A stretch of 64,000 nt of DNA from Mixophyes australis (taxonomy: Eukaryota; Chordata; Amphibia; Anura; Limnodynastidae). The notes below the pieces were generated by a model that saw only the letters and a list, made by a program, of their open reading frames with translations, was not told the DNA's origin and ran no database searches. The stretch covers positions 321,868,628-321,932,627 of the forward strand of contig JAVHZZ010000004.1 in NCBI GenBank assembly GCA_036250195.1. Direction: 5' to 3'. Every line of letters starts with the position of its first letter. Position 1 is the first letter of the stretch. Below are positions 46,120-57,663 of the stretch, piece by piece. The position numbers and the translations under genes are program-made.

Positions 46120-48790
46120 CAGAGACTTGTCAAACGGTTGTCAAGGGAGGCTCAGCATCATAGTAACTCGTCCAGAAAGACCATGGGGTATATTTACTAA
46201 ACTGCGGGTTTGAAAAAGTGGTGATGTTGCCTATAGCAACCAATCAGATTCTAGCTTTCATTTATTTTGTACTTTCTACAAAATGACAGATAGAATCTGA
46301 TTGGTTGCTATAGGCAACATCTCCATTTTTTCAAACCCGCAGTTTAGTAAATCTAGCCCCATGTGTTTTTGAAATTCACTGGTTTGTCTTTGAGAAGAGC
46401 TGTGATGCTTTCCATCCTATAGATTGACCAAACTTTATTGATAGTGGCTGAGAGCGAGGGGGGAGAGGTGTTTTTCCATAGAGCGGCAATTAAACATTTA
46501 AAGGCATTCAATATATGATTGATAAGTTTTTGTGTGGAGCCACTAGTGCCCGGGAGCCGTCTAGGAAGAAGTGAGTATAGGGGGGACTCGGGCATTTTAA
46601 CCAGTGTAATATCCTTGATGAGATTATGAATTTGTTGCCAATAAGGTCGTAGTTTAGGGCAACACCACCAAACGTGCAACAGGGTACCTCGTAGACCGCA
46701 CCCTCTTCAACATCTGTCGCTAGTAGTCGGAAAGATAGAGTGGAGACGAGAGGGGACCAAATACCATCTGTAGAAAATTTTGCAAGAGTTTTCCTTTATC
46801 CTAACTGATATAGATGACTTAGCTATATTAGTTCTCACCTTTGACCATTCTTTAGGAGTCAGGGTCTCCCCGGTTTCCCTCTCCCAGGCAAGCTCATGAG
46901 GGTCTTTTTCGGGCTGGCCAAAGTTGTTAATCAATTGATACAAAGTGGAAATTAAGCCTCTAGTAGTCGGGGAACAGCGACATAAAGATTCTAAAGTAGA
47001 ACATCGAACCGAGGGGGGAGGCGCGTTTAATGATAGATAGAGGTGCCTAAGTTGAAGATATTGATAAAAGATTTTTTGGGGCAAATGAAATCTTCTCTGT
47101 AAGTCTGAGAATGTAGGAAAAACCCGAACCGGAACCAGATCCCAAATGAAGAGAAAATTATGTGCGGACCAGTAATGAAACATTTTATGATCTAACCCTG
47201 GCTCAAAGTTTTTATTGTTCCAAAGTGGGACAAGGAGTGGGTAATTAGAATGCAACTTGTAAAATCTGGTCACTTGATCCCATAATGAGACAGAAAAATG
47301 AGCAGTTGGAAGCTGGGCTAAACGTCTAGTCCTATGCTGGGATGGTATCCAGAGTAAATAATATGGAGAATATAATTGCAATATGTCTGCCTCAATCTGT
47401 GTCCATACTCTATACTGTGGGGGTGAGTGCCATAAGATACATTGTGACATATGCGTAGCTCTATAATACTTTATTATGTTTGGGAGGCCCAGTCCTCCAG
47501 AGGTTTGATGTTTAGTGAGTATTCGCATACGCACTCTAGGCTTACACCCTGCCCATACAAATTTAGATACCATTTGCTGAAGGTGCTGGAGAACATGTAA
47601 GGGAACCTGAATTGGGAGTGTTTGCCACAGATAGAGTAACCTGGGCAAAACATTCATTTTGATCGAAGCCATCCTGCCAATCCAGGAAATATGAAATTCA
47701 TTCCATTGAGTTAGGTCACCCCGAATTGCATTAATTAGTCTAGGGAAATTGGCCACGTATAGAGAGGAGTAATTCTTGGTTAGGTATATTCCCAGATATT
47801 TGATCTTATTGTGCTGCCATCGAAAATTATAGGTGGTTTTAAGTGGTTGGGTCATATGCTGGGGAATATTAAGATCTAAAATTTTAGACTTGTCCGCATT
47901 AATTTTGTAGTTCGATAGGGAACTATAGAGCGATATTTCTTCAAAAAGGTTAGGCAATGAAGTGTGTGGGTTAGTTAATGTGAGTATGACATCATCAGCA
48001 TACAGGGCTATCTTATTATCTCTAGAACTCGTGGGAATACCCGTGATTTCCGTATTGTTTCTAATTCTAGCTGCTAAGGGTTCCATAATAAGGGCAAAGA
48101 GTAAGGGTGATAGGGGGCAGCCCTGTCGAGTGCCATTACTTATTTTAAATGGTGTGGATGTGAGACCGTTCGCTAAAACTGAAGCATTTGGATTATGATA
48201 CAGCGCCGAGATCCCCTTACAAAAGGAACCTTGGATCCCCATGCTTCCTAAAGTCTGCTGAATAAATGGCCAAGCCACTCTATCAAACACTTTCTCAGCG
48301 TCTAGAGCAACCACCAAGGCAGGGAGAGACGTACTATTAGCTATATGGATTAAGTCTATTATCTGAGGCTTGCCTTCCTGGAACAAATCCGACTTGGTCC
48401 GGGTGGACCAGTGAAGGGAGAACAGCCCCTAGTCTATTTGCTAGTATCTTAGCAAAAAGTTTTAGATCAACGTTGAGCAGGGAAATGGGTCTATAGTTAC
48501 TCACTTCCATCGGGTCTCTGTCCGGTTTAGGTATTACGATGATCCCCGCTCCGGTGGTAGCTCCATCAAATTTGCCTCCTTAAAGTACCGAGCTAAATAA
48601 CCCTGAAAGCATGGGGACCAGTTGGCGGACAAATTTTTTGTAATATATAGAAGAAAATCCATCCGGTCCCGGGGCTGATTGACGTTTCAGCGCTTTAATG
48701 GCCTCAGTAATTTATTCTGGGGTAAGCTCTGCGTTAAGAGTTGCCAATTGACTTCTACTGAGTTTGGGTAACTGACAGGAGCGGAGGTAG
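46120..48790 (-). pseudogene. L1 LINE ORF2 remnant (reverse transcriptase and C-terminus)
   Basis: From high to low coordinates: an upstream part in broken frames with 'PGPDGFSS'-like and 'DQVGFVPGRQAS' motifs (48360-48700), then a 559-codon open frame (48386-46707) with ALDAEKVFDRVAW at residues 27-39, GTRQGCPLSP at 85-94 and the catalytic YADD at 129-132. A further frame holds MHVWWCCPKLRPYW (about 46640-46679), the cysteine-containing C-terminal region of L1 ORF2. The frame changes near 48360 and 46690 and the MITE insertion show it is inactive. The endonuclease domain is lost. Confidence 0.9.
46185..46359. mobile_element. Hairpin MITE (GGGGTA family) inserted in L1 ORF2
   Basis: The 175-bp near-palindrome has the same arms as 10953-11121 and is flanked by 'cat' on both sides (46182-46184 and 46360-46362). 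Leaving out the MITE and one 'cat' makes the L1 reading frame continuous across the site, so the borders and the 3-bp duplication are exact. This fits PIF/Harbinger. Confidence 0.92.
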
Positions 48791-48798
48791 CTCAAAAT

Positions 48799-49315
48799 AT
48801 TATTTTCATACACTTTCGGACAAAGACTGCAGCGACCTGGATACTAAGCGACAGAGCAACAGCACAAATACATGGCAGTTAATAGCACATCTAGGAAACG
48901 TTGGCGCACAACAGTGGCAGAAAAGGAAAGTGGTGAGCGATGGAATTTTTTTTGGGCTCTCCCACCCACACTTATGTTAGATATTAAAAGGACAAGTACA
49001 GTTTAACAAACCAAGCACTTCAGCGAGAAGGAGTCCCACTTTTGTGGCTTAAGTGCTTGGTTTGTTTGAGCCCCCACAAAACAAGCTACCAATGGGTTTA
49101 AGGCAGCTAAGTTAACAGCGCTGACAATGAACTAAGACTGCAGTGAGTTGGCTGGTTACTAATCGGCAAAACAATGACACAATGTACAGCAGTTCATAGC
49201 ATATTTGGAAACATTATCACACAGCAGTGACAGAAAAGAAAAGTGGAGCAAAGATGGAATTGTCCTTAGAGCTATGTTGGATTGACATAATTTGATTGAT
49301 GGGCAGCAGACTAGT
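48799..49315 (+). mobile_element. hAT fragment, right part beyond the L1
   Basis: Contains 'aacaaaccaagcacttcagc' and 'gcttggtttgtt' phrases with 'gcccccacaaaacaagcta', which match the 3' region of the 13294-17139 hAT (about 16845-16920). A roughly 120-bp block at 48826-48945 is repeated at about 49131-49256. No right terminus was found, so the hAT copy is truncated or rearranged. Confidence 0.65.
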
Positions 49316-49377
49316 CAAGGTTATAAAGTCAACAATGAAATTACATTGACAGTATTATTAGGACAACAATTGAAATG

Positions 49378-49378
<1 letters not shown>

Positions 49379-49423
<45 letters not shown>

Positions 49424-49465
49424 AATAGTTAGATAGATATAGATAGATATGCATATATATATATA

Positions 49466-49560
<95 letters not shown>
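49379..49560. repeat. Compound (TA)n / (GATA)n / (GA)n microsatellite
   Basis: Successive TA, GATA-like, TA and long GA runs, about 180 bp in all. The Penelope-like coding sequence begins directly after the GA run. Confidence 0.95.
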
Positions 49561-49562
<2 letters not shown>

Positions 49563-51681
49563 AATTTGGAACAAAAAGCTAGACGGAATAGAAAATGATG
49601 TTATTAAGGTGAAGGAAAGAAAATTTGTTATGGACAAGAAAGATTATGAACAGGAGAATATTAAAAGCTGTAAAAGAGCGTCAAACAATAGACATTACAA
49701 ACAACAATACATCCCAGATAAAGAGAATAAACTACTGAATAATTGGAACGTTTTACCCTTTAAGGACCATAGAAGTCCGAAACCTCTTAAACAGACACGA
49801 TTTGAAACCAATATAAATACATGGTTTGAACCATCCATTAGGAATAGATTTTCAATATTAGAGAAAACAGAAATAAGTGACAGTGATGACTTCTTATCCC
49901 CGGGCCTAATAAAAAGGGAAAAAAACATCCAACGCAAACATTTACTAAAGGAGAATATAAGGGTAGCTTCCTTGTTAAAACAAAGATACTCAAGACGGGG
50001 AAAATAGGGTGGCAACCACATCACACAAAAGGCGATACCTGCATTAACAGATAATAAACTAAGAGAGAATGGTATCTTCAACCTTTCTAGCCATGCATTA
50101 TCGCCAGAAATGGCAGTATTAAGCAAGGGCTTATCCTCAGCACCCATTAAGAAACCTAACAAATTCCAATTGTAAATTGATATCCACAAATTTACTAGGA
50201 AACTCACGTTGAAAAGACATTTTGCTAAAAAAGATCAAGCAATTCATACCAACTATGAGAATGACTCTAAATCAGGCCTTAAATTAGCATCCAAATTTTA
50301 TCCTTTGGAATCAAAAAGTAACCATAACGATATATTCCTGGAATTAATGATACAGGATTTATGTAACCATAATTATAATAACACATCTAAAACATAAAAT
50401 TTTTACCTGCAATCGTATCCTTTTTATTCTTACCCACAATTATTTTAGATTTTTAGATGAATTTTACCTTCAGACATGTGGGACTGCAATGGGTACTATT
50501 TTTGCACCCAGCTTTGCAAATTTATTAATGGGCAGCTGGAAACAACAATACATTTATGATCCAAATCCATTCACAGAGTACATAATCATCTATAAAAGGT
50601 ATATAGATGATATCATAATGGTATGGAGTGGTGATATGAATTATTTCAGTAGTTTTCTTCAATACATTGATGCTAACGATTTTAATCTTAAATTTACGGC
50701 CAATCAAGACCCTAGACAGATAGAATATTTGGATTTGATTTTAATGGAAATAGACAATTCGGTTATCACCAAAACTATATTAAAACGGTGGATACTAATA
50801 GTTTTGTCCATTTCAATAGTGGCTGTGTAAAGAAATGGAAAACTAATATCCCTTTTTCCCAGTTCTATATAATTAAAAGAAATTGCAATGAAGAGACCCA
50901 CTGCAGGAAACAATTGTCTACCTATGCAAAGAGATTTAAAAATAGAGGTTACCCGGAGAGTCTACTAAACAAGGCTATGAATAGAATTGAGAAACTGAAT
51001 AGAGAGGATTTACTGAGTTACTCCAAAAAAGAAACCAGAACAGAGGATATATCTTTTATTACCCAATTTAATAGTGGAGAGAGCAGGATTAGATCTAGTA
51101 TTTGCATACACTGGGACATACTAAAAAGGGATCCGGTGTTGACCAGCATCCTTCCAGAGAAACCTAGAGTATTCATATTTAGAGTATACATATTTAGGAA
51201 GAATAGAAACTTGAAGGACACTTTGGCCCTAAGTATGTTGACGTATACTAAAAAGACTATCAATGCATTGTTGGATCTAAAAGGGTTTGTGAAATGCAAT
51301 CATTGTAAAGTGTGCAAATAAGTGAATTCTGTTAAGAAAACATTCTTCAACTACAACAATAGTAGGGAATTTCAGATGAAACAACTTATAAACTGTCTTT
51401 CTACATCAGTTATATGTGTATTAGAATGTCTCTCTGGCTTGAAGTACGTGGGGAAAACTAAAAGGCCCCTAAAATTAAGTTTACAAGAGCACGTGAGAAA
51501 TATTAAGAGTACAAGTGAAAGCCATTCAGTTTCGAAACATCTTCTACATGAACATAATTCAGATCCGTCACAATTAAATTTTAAGGCCCAAGACAGGTTA
51601 AACTGGGATCGAGAGGGGGAGATTTACAAAAGAAACTCTCACAAAGAGAAATGTATTGGACCTATATCCACGGTATGAATG
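49561..51681 (+). pseudogene. Penelope-like element: reverse transcriptase plus GIY-YIG nuclease, decayed
   Basis: N-terminal lysine-rich part (49561-50007), then the family's NLSSHALSPEMAVLSKGL block (about 50080-50133) with in-frame stops at 50005-50007 and 50173-50175. After a frame change, the reverse transcriptase reads TCGTAMGTIFAPSFANLL (from about 50475) with YIDD at 50600-50611 and IEYLDL. Another frame change near 50790 leads to the thumb region, the zinc-like CNHCKVC (about 51295-51315), a stop at 51319-51321, and the GIY-YIG endonuclease with LKYVGKTKR (about 51441-51467) and EH. Such enzymes copy RNA using nicks made by the nuclease. Several stops and shifts mean it is dead. Confidence 0.88.
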
Positions 51682-51960
51682 AAAGTTACAAAATAGACCC
51701 CTTTTTGTGACCTTAACAACTAGTCCTGATGCTCTGTTTGGTATTTTTATGATGTAGTGATTTCCTATGTTTATCCTTCATTTACATAACTCAATTTTTA
51801 GCAGTGGCTCTTTATACTGCGATGTCACTTATACATACACCAGAGAATATTATATCTTGGCTTGTTTTCTTTTTTCATTATTATTTTAGTTTTATTAGTG
51901 TTTCATTTATAGCAATATTTTATTTTTCATAGTGTTGGCTTTATATTGATGATTTATGTA

Positions 51961-52019
<59 letters not shown>

Positions 52020-52740
52020 ATATTCATGATTTATTTTATATATATATTATCTATTATTCAGTCCATGTGTTTCTGGCTCTTGCCTCATTTTTTGTATATA
52101 TTTACATTATATATTTGATATGTATGAATAGTTAGAACAAAGGGCATTAAGCACCATGGTGCCCACTTCCAAAATGGACACCACTACAGCTCTTTTAGCG
52201 AAATGTCAGTGACTCTTGATTACTTACATTACATTAGAGATACTGATTGGGAGTCTAATTTATGCCAGACACTCATTATGGACAAGCTAACACTGGAAAG
52301 TATTTCTGATATTGCCGCAGACTCGTTTATGTGCCAAAAGTCACGGCACTTACTGCGTATGCGTAAAATGGTGGTTCCCATTATTTAACACTGATATGCT
52401 GATTGTACAGTCATTTCCCTCCTGATAACGTTTCTCAATAAAACAAAATGCGTTGAAGCTGTGCTTTATAGTTAGAGTGCACACTGCATATACACTATTG
52501 CTTCTGGATTTAGTAACACGCTGGAGAGTTTTTTTCAACTTTTTGTATGGAAGTTGTGGAATAAAAACATCTACTCACCAAGTGGGACTTTACAGATACC
52601 ATCTGACCAGACTGGGAGTTCAGATAAGCTATATATTTTATATTTCTTTGTAAGTGCAAAATCTATATTTTTATTGGAATAAAAGGTTTATGTGAATATA
52701 CTACACTATATGGTATCCCCATTTTTTCCGCTTACTGGTT
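51682..52740 (+). other. Probable 3' non-coding part of the Penelope-like element
   Basis: Follows the nuclease stop without a clear boundary. It contains a (TTA)n run at about 51961-52019 and two AATAAA-type signals (about 52436 and 52678). Assignment is by position only. Confidence 0.4.
51961..52019. repeat. (TTA)n microsatellite
   Basis: About 19 trinucleotide units. Confidence 0.95.
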
Positions 52741-53081
52741 AACAACGGAGAGAACTGGTTGCATTACAACTGGGATTCGGATGAAATACGCTACTAGAGA
52801 TCATTACAGATAAGTCTGTTTTCTTTGAGTTTTGGCAAGCATATACCCAATTGGTGGAAGTGATGTTATATAGTTATAAAGGATAACACACTATCTCTGG
52901 TTTCCTATCTCTTTCTTCATATGTTTTGGTGCCTGCCATGATACATGTCTGTGAACCGGGGACCTTAACATTAGACGTGCTCTAATCACTTGTTTATTTG
53001 GTACGCATATTTAATATCACACCGGATTGTACCTTCTAACTACTACACTATCGGGCGCCGTATTCCTTTCTCTTACATCTG

Positions 53082-53086
<5 letters not shown>
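52741..53086. other. Unassigned sequence
   Basis: No recognisable feature between the Penelope-like region and the (TA)n array. Confidence 0.35.
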
Positions 53087-53127
<41 letters not shown>

Positions 53128-53545
53128 AGCACAATCAGGGGAACAGGTATCATCTCCTGGGTGAACAGCAGCAGTAAGACACATGAGTCTAGGAGTTTCT
53201 GGATTACAGCCACTGCCAGTTTATTCACTAGCTTGAAAAACAGGAACAAAACATAAATAAAATCCTAGCCGTCTGGCTTCTAGCTAATACATTTATGGAG
53301 GCCCTCTCTCATGTGTAGGACCTTATGTCCCACACACACGCCAAACCACATGTAACTGTTGCTCCCTGCAGCAGTGTGTCTCAGGAGGCAGCTCACCTCT
53401 CCCAAGTCTGAGAGAATGGCTGCATACCCCAGCTGCCTTAGGCACCACCCAGGTGCATCTCTTGATTTATCTGTTTAACCCACAAATGACAGGAACCGGG
53501 GGCTTATGTACCTGTCATTTATCACTAGCCCAGAGTTTCTCTCAC

Positions 53546-53579
<34 letters not shown>
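53087..53579. repeat. (TA)n array split by an insertion
   Basis: TA runs at 53087-53124 and 53547-53579 lie on either side of a 422-bp GC-richer block. The simplest reading is one array cut by the insertion. Confidence 0.8.
53125..53546 (-). mobile_element. LTR-like insertion in the (TA)n array
   Basis: The block begins 'tgtagcac' and ends 'ctctcaca', i.e. TG...CA, and on the minus strand has AATAAA (reverse of 'tttatt' near 53220). The size (422 bp), ends and polyadenylation-like signal fit a solo LTR. A duplication cannot be read because both flanks are TA repeats. Confidence 0.55.
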
Positions 53580-53580
<1 letters not shown>

Positions 53581-54330
53581 CAAAACAAAAAAGTTGTCAG
53601 CGCTTATCCTTTAAACTGCATAACTGTGTGTGTGTCTAGCAATATAAAAATATGAGGTATTAGTTCATATTTTGATCAAAAGACTTAAGCCTGCATCCCA
53701 ACGTCAAGGGTACCTCATTATATGCAGGGCCTACACTGACCTATATGCTTTGAACACTATTAAAATGCAGTTAAAATCAGATGCACTCACCTCCCAGGTA
53801 TAGGGGGTTACATCTAGCAAAGGCTGGCTTGTGAGCCACACCCAAATGTGCCTTAAATAGGCTTGATGGACAGCTGCTATGACAAAAAGGCAATATTTTG
53901 AAACAAAACCAGAGAAAAATAAGCCCGCGCTATAAATATATGTATGTATTGCATAGTGGTCCTGGGGAACTGGGAAGCTCCAGAGTCAGGAATATGAACA
54001 GGTGTGATGATTTGCAGGAGGAAGATGGAGCGCAATATAGGAGAAATGGAAGCAACACAGGTAATAACACTCTGCAGCAAGATGAACACAGGAGCCATAG
54101 TAGATTACATTTAGACAGGTGGAGAGACCTGAAGATCAGGCACCCAGGTAATGAAACAGGTGCTTTAAATAGTCAGGGCTGACAGATAGTCAGCCAATAG
54201 ATTGAATGAGTCAAAAAGCCCACCAGTGCGTGCTGCAGTACCTGACGAGTAGAGGGGAGCAACCACTAAAAGGTGGGCGGAAGCACTGGGCCCCGACTGA
54301 CTGGTCAGCGGGACCGGTGCCTGACACATT
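53580..54330. repeat. Dispersed repeat; first 110 bp match 2405-2515 in reverse
   Basis: 53580-53690 shares 'gttgtcagcgcttatcc' and 'atgaggtattagttcatat' with the earlier copy. The remainder carries 'gtggtcctggggaactggga' and 'ccagagtcagg' phrases reminiscent of the tandem block at 8.1 kb. Ends not set; no protein content. Confidence 0.5.
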
Positions 54331-56990
54331 TATGTAGTCCATCGGCGCAGCTTGTAGTGAGAGGTCATCATGGGACGTCAGGCCTTGGCAAAAAAAAGAA
54401 AAAGAAGAAGCAACAGAAGACGGTGGAGAGCAGCAGCAGGGAGCCCTTTTTAATGGCTGAGAGCTACCCTGTCAAGAAGACGTCAGGAGACAAGACAAGA
54501 AGATGCCAGGATCCAAATCATCTGCTCCTGGGCCTTGAGGATGGCAGCAGTGCGCTAAACAGTGGGAAAGACTTCAAAGAACATCCAGATACAGGTAAGG
54601 CACCTGTGGGCACAACCTCTACTGGGCCCCCGTCTGCAACCCTATCACTTTCCACTATCTGTGAGTACCAGGCCCTGCCACATTCCGGGCTCAAGGCCTG
54701 AGCCACAGTAGGGCTGGCTAGGGAGATAAAAGCCCAAGAACCAACCAAAGAGCCTCAAGGACCCCATTAGAGTACAAAAGACCCCCTAAAGTGACCAGCT
54801 ATCGTCTTGAGGCAGCAACTACCAGATGGAGGTAAAGTTAGATTCAGACTGGAAGCCTGTGGCCCCAAAGTAGAAGCAGGATTAGCCTGTTGACCTAGTT
54901 AATCCAGGTATTGGGTAGTAGCAATTGAAAGGTATCCAGTCGATTAAAGACCAGAAACGGTCTGCTCCCCTGGATTGTAGAAGGTGATCAATTGTGTGGT
55001 GGTTATTTTACCATTGTATGTGGGGTTAATTGGCTTTCGAGGCTTTTCCAATTGCCACCCATTTGCCAAAGTCCAGTTCCCAGCCTTAGCATACTGAAGT
55101 GTTCACAGCATACACAGACTAGGTTACAGAGCCCCCCAATTGGCAGTACTATACAGCTCTGGTTTGTATTCCAGCATTCCAGGCAGTTTGATCCAATCTG
55201 GGATGCACAGATTTGAGTTCCCCATAACTAAGGTCAGTTGTTCCATGCTGTCCATTCCATGTAGTGTGGAGTGGCTTGCCCTGAGTTCCGGTAGTGGCCA
55301 CTGACGATTCCAGGTGAGTTGCTTAGCATCGTACTGTTCCAAAGGTGAATACTACCTAGTTTGTGGAGGATAGCTTCCCCATAAACCGTGGGGTTGTAAT
55401 TGGGGTGATTCAGAATTAATAATAAGGAAAGAAACACTAGCAGCTTACCCCGGGTTTTCCATATAGGGGGCCATAAGTTAGGCCCCATTAAAGGTTGGCT
55501 CCTCCTACCCTTTATCGTCTAAGTATCCGGTATTGGTGTTTTGCAACTGAGTGGGGTTGTTAGGGTAGTGTGCATGACACCTAGTGCTAGCGAAATGTAA
55601 ATTGTACAGTACTTTCTCACATAGACTGTTGCTAGGACCAGACACTGCCTGTTGTGTTGTAGTTAGTAAAGCTGTTTTCTTATCACCCTTTTCTAATAGG
55701 CGCTAATAGACGGAACATGAACGAGTGTCCGGTGAAGACAATGAGTCCTGAGTATTATCTTCCTGTATGGGTCTTGTTCTTGGCAAGGGCCCTCACTAGC
55801 ATGGTGGTGAATAGGGTACTCGGGTAAGATGTGTCCTTGTCCCGAATATTCGCAGCCTTGTGCCCAAGCCTAAGCAATTTAAGGGAACGGCAAGTGGGGT
55901 TTAGGGATATCTCTATTCTCCTAACCGCCACCTTGTACACTCCTTTCCTTTTGATTCTATCCCTTCCTGCCAATAATTGGACTGTTTTCCTACCTAGGCT
56001 GACCGTCCAGGAAGTTGGTATGCTGAGGTAGAACTGTGCCCCTTTCTGAAAAAGAATGTCCGGTGCATATCGTAGTTGTCCCTCAGAATCGGGTAAGTAC
56101 CTGGAGGTGCAGAGTAGGATTTGCTGTTTGTTTGGCCCTGTTTCCTAGGCACCCTTGACACAGACACAGCACGTTACATAAATGGCTAGGTATCAGTTTA
56201 ATACTTGCTATATATGTATGTGCAAGGAAATCCAGAAGAAAAAGAATAAGTATAAGAATTACATCTTACAGCAAAAACACAGGAGCATTAGTAGTGGTCA
56301 TTATGGGATCATGGTCAAAAGATAAATATGTCTGTTAATATTATATTACAACAAAGTACTGTTTAATTAGTAGGTGATACTTTGAAACAACTATGGAAAG
56401 CATCGAAGATACCATGAAAAAGGTCATTACTTAGTGTAAACATATACAAACTCTGCTCTACATTATATCATACATGTAGAAAGTTGCATAAAGTAAAACA
56501 CATTTTTCCTGTGTAAATAGAGCTAGTATGACTTCACTTATCTTCACTTTTAAAATTGTCGAAGTCATATAATTGGATGAACTAAAGTATATTGGTTAAT
56601 ATTATTTTATCGTGCGATTGCACTCAGTACGCCATGCTACACAGGGCATGGCGCGATCACGCTGTAAAATACGCACGCACACACTCGCACTACAACATTT
56701 AGTTATTTATATATTTCATATTTATATTGATTCCAATCCACAGTGATTTATGAGCAGATATTATTTAGTTTATTATTAGTTTATATATTATGATTATATG
56801 TACACTTTAGTGTTATTTAAGGTTAAGGTTATAGCAAATGTGTCATGTCTGGTATCATTTTAATCCCCTATTCATCAGCAGTTGTCCAGTTCTTTTGCCG
56901 AAGAGATCGCACATTGCATGCTCTAGTTAGTGATGTTAGGGAACAAATACTTAAAGTGATACTGACTGTAATGTGTAAATAGACTAGCTT
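54331..56990. other. Unassigned sequence
   Basis: Open frames of 60-140 codons occur on both strands but none shows recognisable motifs. A lysine run near 54390-54415 comes from an A-rich tract. The stretch 55500-56120 may be an unrecognised repeat. Confidence 0.4.
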
Positions 56991-56994
56991 AAAC

Positions 56995-57262
56995 TGGTTT
57001 CTGGGTGAGAGAATCATCTGGAATGTTGACCCACAGCCTTGGAGGGGGTTGTTTGAACTAGCCTATGACCTGTTTACACTGGACCCACCTAAACTCTGGA
57101 CCTATAGAAGCAAGCCACGTCATCTGCATTGTTTTCTCTGTAACACTGAGTGTATATAATATAGCTGTGATCCCACTGGCTTCAGTCATTCTCTGACCAC
57201 AGTATTCTGGCGTGAAATACTGTCTACTGGTACCCGTACCCGGCAAGCGAGCGCAGCGGTAT
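56995..57262 (+). other. Possible LTR or promoter-like segment
   Basis: Contains 'gagtgtatataatat' (TATA-like, about 57148) followed by a GC-richer part with 'ggtacccgtacccggcaagc'. This resembles the U3-R-U5 layout of a retroviral-type LTR, but boundaries and flanking duplications were not found. Only a position is suggested. Confidence 0.25.
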
Positions 57263-57658
57263 GTATTTATCTTTTGGTATTGGCTGTACGGTATTATAAT
57301 CATGTATTGAACTGTTACATTTTACATCTGCTAAATTAAATTACTGTGTACGTTGGAAACACAATACAATAGCTTATGCAATGCTTATTTGAAAATGATA
57401 GAATTACTTTAATAAAATGGACGGATTTCTTTCTCCATACGGTGACAGCAAAGATTCAGGGCTAATCATTGGCAGGAATATGAAGGTGGGAGTGAGTATA
57501 ATCTTGTGCAAAGTAGTCACACTCTGCACTGACACATGTACCAGTCTGTTAAAGAGATAATGTTTGTTTTCCATCACAGGGAAACAGAAGATATACAGGA
57601 TATATGGATGAAACAAATAAAACAAATAATCTAATGATCAATAAGTAGTTTAAGTAAA
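57263..57658. other. Unassigned sequence
   Basis: No feature recognised before the second solo LTR. Confidence 0.4.
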
Positions 57659-57663
57659 ATATC

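Larger units (their letters stand above)
45702..48791 (-). mobile_element. 5'-truncated L1-type LINE
   Basis: The element runs on the minus strand: its poly-A tail is the T-run at 45702-45712 and its 5' truncation point is near 48791. A likely 7-bp duplication 'tcaaaat' lies on both sides (45695-45701 and 48792-48798). About 3.1 kb remain, covering most of the reverse transcriptase and the C-terminal part. It is interrupted by a MITE at 46185-46359. Confidence 0.85.

Noticed and set aside
49695..50207. 170-codon minus-strand open frame
   Set aside because: Antisense to the Penelope-like coding sequence, which has the recognised motifs.
54273..54701. 142-codon open frame with a lysine run
   Set aside because: Composition follows an A-rich tract; an antisense frame overlaps, and no domain is recognisable, so a host gene is not supported.
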